A stretch of 64,000 nt of DNA from an uncultured Tolumonas sp. (lineage in GTDB: Bacteria > Pseudomonadota > Gammaproteobacteria > Enterobacterales > Aeromonadaceae): NCBI RefSeq assembly GCF_963676665.1, contig NZ_OY781378.1, forward strand, positions 774,001 through 838,000, in the 5' to 3' direction. The position numbers and the translations under genes were made by a program. Below, in pieces: positions 58,856 to 64,000 of the stretch. The stretch's first letter is position 1, and every line of letters begins with the position of its first letter. The notes under the pieces were generated by a model that saw only the letters and a list, made by a program, of their open reading frames with translations, did no database searches and was not told the DNA's origin.

Positions 58856-59332
58856 ATGTCTAGTCAACCCATGAACATTGGTATTAATGAACAGGATCGA
58901 TCTGCTATTTCTGAGGGATTATCACGGTTACTAGCTGATAGTTATACGCTGTATCTCAAAACTCATTATTACCATTGGAATGTCACCGGTCCGATGTTTA
59001 ATACGTTACATCTGATGTTTGAGACGCAGTACAACGAGTTGGCATTGGCGGTTGATTTAATTGCGGAGCGAATTCGGGCATTAGGCGTTTTTGCACCCGG
59101 CACCTATCAAGAGTTTGCTAAATTAACGGTGATCCCATCCGATACTGAAGTTCCTAAAGCTCAGGAAATGATCAAAAACTTGGTCGAAGGGCAAGAGGCT
59201 GTTGTGCGTACCGCGCGTTCGCTATTTTCTGTTATTGAACCAGCTAAGGATGAGGCGTCCGCCGATTTACTGACTCAACGCATTCAATTGCATGAAAAAA
59301 CGGCCTGGATGCTTCGTAGCTTACTTGAATAG
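58856..59332 (+). CDS. dps: Dps ferritin-like DNA-protection protein
   Basis: 158 residues from ATG 58856, preceded by AGGAG; 16 earlier in-frame codons are not conserved. The inter-subunit ferroxidase site is seen in [17 protein letters not shown] and [19 protein letters not shown] (His, Asp and Glu ligands). A dodecamer that stores iron and consumes H2O2. Its N-terminus is short and lacks the Lys-rich DNA-binding tail of E. coli Dps. A hairpin follows. Confidence 0.93.
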   Translation: MSSQPMNIGINEQDRSAISEGLSRLLADSYTLYLKTHYYHWNVTGPMFNTLHLMFETQYNELALAVDLIAERIRALGVFAPGTYQEFAKLTVIPSDTEVPKAQEMIKNLVEGQEAVVRTARSLFSVIEPAKDEASADLLTQRIQLHEKTAWMLRSLLE

Positions 59333-59348
59333 GCAACTTATTTATCTA

Positions 59349-59386
59349 AAAAAATGCTACTCAGTATTAGACGGTAGCATTTCTTT
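59349..59386 (+). terminator. rho-independent terminator after dps
   Basis: AAATGCTAC pairs with GTAGCATTT with a loop of about 12 bases; TCTTTAT follows. It lies 17 bases after the dps stop. Confidence 0.75.
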
Positions 59387-59418
59387 ATCTCGAACAGATG
59401 GCTAGAAATGGCCGTAAA

Positions 59419-59590
59419 GTGTTGATTGGTTATGCACGGATATCTGCTTCATCCCAAAGTCTGCATCTACAAATCAAGGTATAAAAGAAGCGGGTTGCGA
59501 TAAGATTTTTTCTGATATCGCCACCGGAGCCCGGTCAACTTGACCGTCTCAGTGATGTTCAAATGGCAAGGGGTCGCTTCAGAAAAAGGA
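59419..59590 (+). pseudogene. serine recombinase (resolvase) remnant, frameshifted
   Basis: GTGTTGATTGGTTATGCACG begins a typical resolvase start, VLIGYARISASSQSLHLQI. The frame ends at TAA, but one frame over continues KEAGCDKIFSDIATGARS, the next resolvase block, then a stop; a further shift gives LDRLSDVQ. At least two frameshifts, and the C-terminal two thirds is missing. It is a dead relic of a transposon- or integron-type serine recombinase at the edge of the ATPase-SPFH operon. Confidence 0.8.
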
Positions 59591-59621
59591 AAATAAAGCA
59601 CGCTAAGCCGATGGCGGTTGT

Positions 59622-61571
59622 CTATTCGGCATCCGAGGCGGTGTATATCATAGCGGGCGGTTTTACATAGTCAAAGTTCAGTAATCTACCGGTGTTGGCA
59701 AGCACTAGAAAGGTACTCAGATTATGCAACAGGGCGGCGATTAGCGCTCCGGCGCTGCCAAATATCCCCAGTGCAGCCATGCCGATAATCATCAGGGTCC
59801 ACCCAAGACCGATGATCACATTTGTTTGCAATGTTTTGCGGCATGCCCGGCTCAGGCGAATAGCAAAAGGTAAACGACGAAGATCACTACTGGTCAGAAC
59901 AATGTCAGCCGAGGCCATGGCAATATCTGCCCCGCTTTTACCCATCGCAACCCCAACAGCCCCTGCTTTCAATGCCAACGCATCGTTGATTCCATCGCCA
60001 ACGACCATCGGATGCCAGCCATCGGCGACTGATTGCTGAACCCAACGTAATTTATCGGCCGGCAGGGCTTCTGCTTCGAAATCCTGGATCCCTGTTTGTT
60101 CAGCGATTTTGCGGGCGGCACCAGAGCGGTCTCCAGTGAGTAACAGGTGCTTTTCAATGCCGAGTGATTTCAGCTGCTGTACAGCCTCCGCCGCTTCAGG
60201 GCGGATGGCATCGGTCAGTAATAGCCAGCCCCAAAATACGCCATTCAGCCCCACGCCGACCACGGGCCCTTCATATTCTGGAAGGCTGGTCATTTGTACA
60301 CCATAACGTTCAAATAACGCTGCACGACCGAGCAAGGCACGCCCCTGCGTTGTCATGGCGCTAATGCCAATCCCATGGATTTCATTAACATTCCGCAACT
60401 CCCAAGACGATGCCGCTGTAGCATACTGAGCCAAGGCCCGGCTGACCGGATGACTGCTGCTGGCACCAAGACTACTGGCGAGAGAGAGAATGTCGTTGTC
60501 ACTGTGCTGGTTGGCGGCGATGATCTGGTCAAGATGTAATTGGCCCTGAGTCAGGGTTCCTGTCTTGTCGACGATCATGGCATCGACGTCTGCCAACTCT
60601 TCAAGAAAGGCGGTATTCCGGATCAGGATCCCATTGCGAGCTGCCACTGTTATTCCAGCCATCGAGGTAGCAGGGGCGGACAGGACCAAGGCACAAGGAC
60701 AGGCTGCGACCAGCACCGCCAACATGGCTTGACTATCGTAAGTCAAGAACCAGGTCACAGCAGCAATCATCAATACCAGAATGAGGTAGTGCCCAGCATA
60801 GCGTTCCAGCAAACGAGTCACTGGAGGTTTGGCTTGTTCTGCGTCTTTCATCAAAGCGATGACTTTCCCTAACGTGGCATTTTCACCCGTCAAGGTTACG
60901 CGCATGCGCAGTAGGCCATTTAGATTGATGGCTCCGCCATAGGCCGGATCGCCAACCGACACTTCCATCGGAACGGATTCTCCGGTGATGGAAGCGACAT
61001 CCAGACTGGCATAACCGGAGAGAATCACGCCATCAGCTGGCACATTGTCTCCCGTGCGGATTTCCACCACATCACCGGGTCGTAACTGTTGATTATCCGT
61101 TTCTTCAATTCGGCCATCGGTATCGATTCTTCGCGCTCGGCTATGGGTTAATTTGCTCAGTGCTTCAATGGCCTGGCGAGTACCCATCACACCGCGTTCT
61201 TCCAGTATATGCCCAAAAATCATGATGATGGGCAAAGTCGCCGCTGTCATCAAATCGCCAAGAGCCCAGGCTCCCATCATCGCCAAGGCGATCAATAGAT
61301 CGGTAACCCCATGCAAATCAGGATAACGCAGGCTAAACCAGGCTGACCGAATGACGGGGATGGCAACCATCAGGCTTGCGATCCCTGCCAGTATGTTGCT
61401 GGCAGCCGCTTGTTCGGGGGCCAGATACTGCCAAATCAGGCTCAATACCAATAGCCCCATGGTGATCAATGCGAGCGCCAATTGTTTGAACAGACGTTGC
61501 TGTTCTTTGCCTGTTAGCAAGGTGTCGGTGAGAGGTAAGTGATGATGGCCATGGCTGCACTGGTGGCTCAT
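59622..61571 (-). CDS. heavy-metal translocating P-type ATPase
   Basis: 649 residues. His-rich N-terminus (CSHGHHHLP) replaces an HMA domain. Membrane segments near 30-50, 58-78, 88-120, 262-280 and two near the end. TGES (196-199), CPC (291-293, in ACPCALVLSAPA), phospho-Asp335 in DKTGTLT, His-Pro 374-375 and GDGIND (525-530). The CPC motif suggests soft metals (Zn, Cd, Pb, Cu), but the last membrane segment has HNLST rather than the Asp of ZntA, so the metal is uncertain. It follows three SPFH genes with a 1-base gap to the nearest. Base composition is richer in GC than the surroundings. Confidence 0.9.
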   Translation of the reverse strand: MSHQCSHGHHHLPLTDTLLTGKEQQRLFKQLALALITMGLLVLSLIWQYLAPEQAAASNILAGIASLMVAIPVIRSAWFSLRYPDLHGVTDLLIALAMMGAWALGDLMTAATLPIIMIFGHILEERGVMGTRQAIEALSKLTHSRARRIDTDGRIEETDNQQLRPGDVVEIRTGDNVPADGVILSGYASLDVASITGESVPMEVSVGDPAYGGAINLNGLLRMRVTLTGENATLGKVIALMKDAEQAKPPVTRLLERYAGHYLILVLMIAAVTWFLTYDSQAMLAVLVAACPCALVLSAPATSMAGITVAARNGILIRNTAFLEELADVDAMIVDKTGTLTQGQLHLDQIIAANQHSDNDILSLASSLGASSSHPVSRALAQYATAASSWELRNVNEIHGIGISAMTTQGRALLGRAALFERYGVQMTSLPEYEGPVVGVGLNGVFWGWLLLTDAIRPEAAEAVQQLKSLGIEKHLLLTGDRSGAARKIAEQTGIQDFEAEALPADKLRWVQQSVADGWHPMVVGDGINDALALKAGAVGVAMGKSGADIAMASADIVLTSSDLRRLPFAIRLSRACRKTLQTNVIIGLGWTLMIIGMAALGIFGSAGALIAALLHNLSTFLVLANTGRLLNFDYVKPPAMIYTASDAE

Positions 61572-61572
61572 G

Positions 61573-62634
61573 TTATTTCCCTTCTGGTGCGAGCGACGTA
61601 CTGGTGACTTGGGGCGCGGGAGCTCCCGGTAATATCAGATGGCTGTCTTCGCCTGGTGAGATGGTGATGACCTTACCCGCATTGGTAAATATCTCTGCGA
61701 TTTTGTCGCGATATAGTCGTTGTAACAGACCACTATCTGAGGAGTGGGCTAACCGGTTAATTGTCTCGGTATCAATCATAGCTTGTGCCAGAGTTTCCTG
61801 GCTGGAGGCTTGCGCTTGCTGGATCAGCCGGTCAGCATTCTGCCTAGCATTTTGCAGTCTTAATGCTGCTGTGTTGCGAGCATCCGCTATGTTTTTTTCT
61901 GCCTGTTGACTGGCCGTCAGTACGGCATTGAAAGCACTGACTGCATTGCCTGGCAAGGAGGATGCAATATCGACTCTTTCAATCCGAATCCCCGGTTCCG
62001 TCTGCATATTTGCCAGCTCAGCCAGTGAATCATTCATGGCCTGCTTGAAGTCGCCACGCAACTTGAGGCGAGCTTCTGCCACCTTGGGTTCGTTTCCTGC
62101 TATCTCCGGACGTGCTACCAGAATGGTGTCCAGGTCCCGACTTGCACAAACAACCGCAGCAGCCCGGGTAGCCAGTCTATCCAGTAAGGGATCGATATGC
62201 GACTGTTGAATAGCAAAGCTGATAGGGTCGGTCACTTGGTAAAATAATCGGATATCTAGTTGTACGATACCAGTATCGCCGGTAAGCAGATAACCCGATC
62301 CGGCATCTGTATCATCATTGACGTCTTGAAGGGGCGTGCTACCGAGCTGAACATTCTGGCGCATCGTCATGACGGGATGTTCGATAATCCGCTCAGGTCC
62401 CGGAATTTTGATCACTTGGTCTATCGGTTGCGGCCATGCCAGCAACAATCCCGCATGTTCAAGTCGGATTGGCTCACCAAAATGGAACACCACTGCTTGG
62501 CTGTCTGGTGCAATCCGGTAGGTGCTTGAAAAAAACCAAGCTGCGGCAGCCAGCAGGGTTGCGGCATATAACGTGAAAAACGCAATCCGATAAGACTGTG
62601 CCCAAGGCGACTGCCGAGAAGACGGATTACCCAT
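61573..62634 (-). CDS. SPFH/HflK-like membrane protein
   Basis: 353 residues. One N-terminal membrane segment (~20-38), then the SPFH domain beginning SQAVVFHFGEPIRLEHAGLLLAWP, an insertion, and a C-terminal coiled coil (AEKNIADARNTAALRLQ, LIQQAQASSQETLAQAM). It resembles HflK/HflC modulators of FtsH but is a paralogue; the true hflKC locus is next to miaA-hfq and is not here. Starts 2 bases after the upstream SPFH gene and ends 1 base before the ATPase start, so all are translated together. Confidence 0.85.
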   Translation of the reverse strand: MGNPSSRQSPWAQSYRIAFFTLYAATLLAAAAWFFSSTYRIAPDSQAVVFHFGEPIRLEHAGLLLAWPQPIDQVIKIPGPERIIEHPVMTMRQNVQLGSTPLQDVNDDTDAGSGYLLTGDTGIVQLDIRLFYQVTDPISFAIQQSHIDPLLDRLATRAAAVVCASRDLDTILVARPEIAGNEPKVAEARLKLRGDFKQAMNDSLAELANMQTEPGIRIERVDIASSLPGNAVSAFNAVLTASQQAEKNIADARNTAALRLQNARQNADRLIQQAQASSQETLAQAMIDTETINRLAHSSDSGLLQRLYRDKIAEIFTNAGKVITISPGEDSHLILPGAPAPQVTSTSLAPEGK

Positions 62635-62636
62635 GG

Positions 62637-63635
62637 TTACTTGTCCTCTTTAGGGTTCTCTGGTCCGCGTTCCAATGCCTGGAAGGGGGCTGCATCTGTT
62701 CTTAGAACCATTTGAGTTTGCTTATTTACAATGGATTTCAGCGTATCGAGTGACCGCAGCAAACTATAAAGCTTGGGGTTACTGGCATATGCCTTGCCGT
62801 AAATTTCAGCCGCCGCCTGTTGGGCCTCCGCGGTAATGCCAGCGGCTTTGACGGTGGCATCGGCTTCAATAATGCGAGCATTTTTGTCTGCTGTAGAATG
62901 AATGTCAGCCGCCTGACGTTTGCCTTCAGCCGTCCGGGCGGTGGCGATGGCTTCACGTTCTGCCCGCATTCTATCCACCGTGGCATTCAGCGTGACGTCG
63001 GGTAAAGTTAGCCGTTCAATACCGACCTGGACCAGTTCAATCCCATAGCTGTTCATCAATGGATTTTGTAACTGGTTACGTAACTGTTGTTCCATCTGAC
63101 TTAATTGAATACGGCTGGCATCTGTGTTCACCAGTTCGGCCAGTGTGTAATTACTGGTGGTTGTTTCCAGTGCAGAGCCAATAAATGTCCGGATCTGTCT
63201 GGCTGCTTCGTCTGGCTGATTTTGGACGGCACGGATAAATTTCAGCACATGTTCGCTATCTGGTTTGACTTTCCAGATAGCCCAAGCTTGCACAATGATG
63301 CGCAATCCATCTCGTGTTCCCACATCCTGCAACCCGCTAGAGGTAGAACGAATGCGCAGATCTACATCGATGGGCTCTTCAAATGGCAGCGGCAGTCGCC
63401 AGTTGATCCCTGGCGACAGCAGGATCCGGTCTGGTCGGCCAAAGCGGGTAATCACCGTGGCACTGCCGGCCCGCACTTGTTGCAGACAGGCGGCGAGCAA
63501 GGCCAGTAAGACCAATATCATCGCAATGAACAAGCGGATCCCATATGCGCGACGGTCTCCACCCGAATGAATGGAGCGGTGTTTTTCTGTGGTCACCGCA
63601 TGGTTCTTTGGAGCAATAATGGAATGGATCTTCAT
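62637..63635 (-). CDS. SPFH/HflC-like membrane protein
   Basis: 332 residues. A 40-residue Lys/Arg-rich N-terminus, a membrane segment (~33-53), and an SPFH core GSATVITRFGRPDRILLSPGINWRLPLPFEEP, then FIGSALETTTSNYTLAELV. The helical part with RAEREAIATARTAEGKRQAADI and an Ala-rich stretch AAEIYGKAYASNP are typical of HflC. It lies between another SPFH gene (ATGA overlap upstream) and the second (2-base gap downstream). Confidence 0.88.
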   Translation of the reverse strand: MKIHSIIAPKNHAVTTEKHRSIHSGGDRRAYGIRLFIAMILVLLALLAACLQQVRAGSATVITRFGRPDRILLSPGINWRLPLPFEEPIDVDLRIRSTSSGLQDVGTRDGLRIIVQAWAIWKVKPDSEHVLKFIRAVQNQPDEAARQIRTFIGSALETTTSNYTLAELVNTDASRIQLSQMEQQLRNQLQNPLMNSYGIELVQVGIERLTLPDVTLNATVDRMRAEREAIATARTAEGKRQAADIHSTADKNARIIEADATVKAAGITAEAQQAAAEIYGKAYASNPKLYSLLRSLDTLKSIVNKQTQMVLRTDAAPFQALERGPENPKEDK

Positions 63636-64000
63636 TTTGCTTTGGCCTTGGGTTGTTCAACCAGATTATTCATAAATGATGGTGCGCGAAAGTCCAGCAT
63701 AGGAGCATTCTCGTTTCGCAGGCGACTATCGAGAATTAACAAAGGGGTATTCGCCAACGATTGCCGCAAGATCTGGAATTGTCGCTCGGTGACGAAGACA
63801 GATCCCGTATGTTTCCAGGCTTTGTATTCGGCGGAGAATTGTGCTGAGTCGCGATGCGCCTGAGCTATTCGTTCGGCAGAAACGGCCTGCGCCTGCTCAA
63901 GGTCGATCAGGGCATTAATTTCTGCGTTACTATTTTGGCTGGCGGCATAACCATGTTCGCGTTCAATTAGGGCTTTGGCTGCAATTTGAGCGGCCTGAAC
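63632..64000 (-). CDS. third SPFH/HflK-like protein (partial)
   Basis: Only the last 122 codons are in the window; the frame is open to base 64000. The visible part is the helical tail of an HflK/stomatin-like protein (AAKALIEREHGYAASQNSNA, ALIDLEQAQAVSAERIAQAH) and a non-conserved end rich in Lys and Ala. Its TGA overlaps the next start (ATGA), so it belongs to the same operon. The upstream half and promoter lie outside the window. Confidence 0.8.
   Translation of the reverse strand, partial: VQAAQIAAKALIEREHGYAASQNSNAEINALIDLEQAQAVSAERIAQAHRDSAQFSAEYKAWKHTGSVFVTERQFQILRQSLANTPLLILDSRLRNENAPMLDFRAPSFMNNLVEQPKAKAK

Overview
The window is 64 kb of a gammaproteobacterial chromosome. Gene content and order (mltD-gloB-yafS-rnhA/dnaQ-gmhA-yafJ, yejK/yejL/yejM, zapA-ssrS-fau, ygfB-ubiH-ubiI, an unfused trpG and trpD with a fused trpCF, rssB/galU) lie between the enterobacterial and Vibrio arrangements. 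This fits an Aeromonadales member such as Tolumonas; that assignment is my inference from memory of families, not from a search.

Layout. 1-10.8 kb: end of a DUF3857-like protein, xthA with a receiver-TPR protein, two tandem tRNA-Tyr genes, an M32 carboxypeptidase, a TraB/GumN protein, a DUF1904 protein, a YbbO-like SDR, mltD, gloB, yafS. 10.8-20 kb: rnhA/dnaQ, gmhA, yafJ, purMN, upp, a short DUF2066 protein, hda, bepA, perM. 20-30.6 kb: cnoX, a phosphopantetheinyl transferase, yejM, yejL, ndpA, fau, 6S RNA, zapA, ygfB, ubiH, ubiI, dnaC, dnaT. 30.7-42.1 kb: rssB, galU, comEA, cysQ, yciI, yciB and a complete trp operon with a leader peptide holding three consecutive Trp codons and an attenuator. 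42.1-46.1 kb: rnm, yciO, rluB, queC, an ERIC-like 127-bp repeat and a free Met-sulfoxide reductase.

From about 46 kb the chromosome becomes accessory: a DUF4382 lipoprotein, a small orphan gene, a c-di-GMP-I riboswitch in front of a secreted metzincin-type protease whose 3' end is cut off by a 2.46-kb IS21-family element, an orphan 3' gene fragment beyond the IS, a Phe-Thr-Phe tRNA cluster, yggX, a mutY gene lacking its first ~33 codons, and a 700-bp AT-rich stretch with hairpins. Then come the oxidative-stress genes katG and dps (divergent), a frameshifted serine-resolvase relic, and a very tightly packed operon (open at the window edge) encoding three SPFH/HflK-HflC-like membrane proteins and a heavy-metal P-type ATPase.

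Most of the window is housekeeping. The points most worth following are the SPFH-ATPase operon, the riboswitch-protease-IS21 locus with its mismatched flanks, and the truncated mutY. I saw no CRISPR array, prophage or toxin-antitoxin pair.
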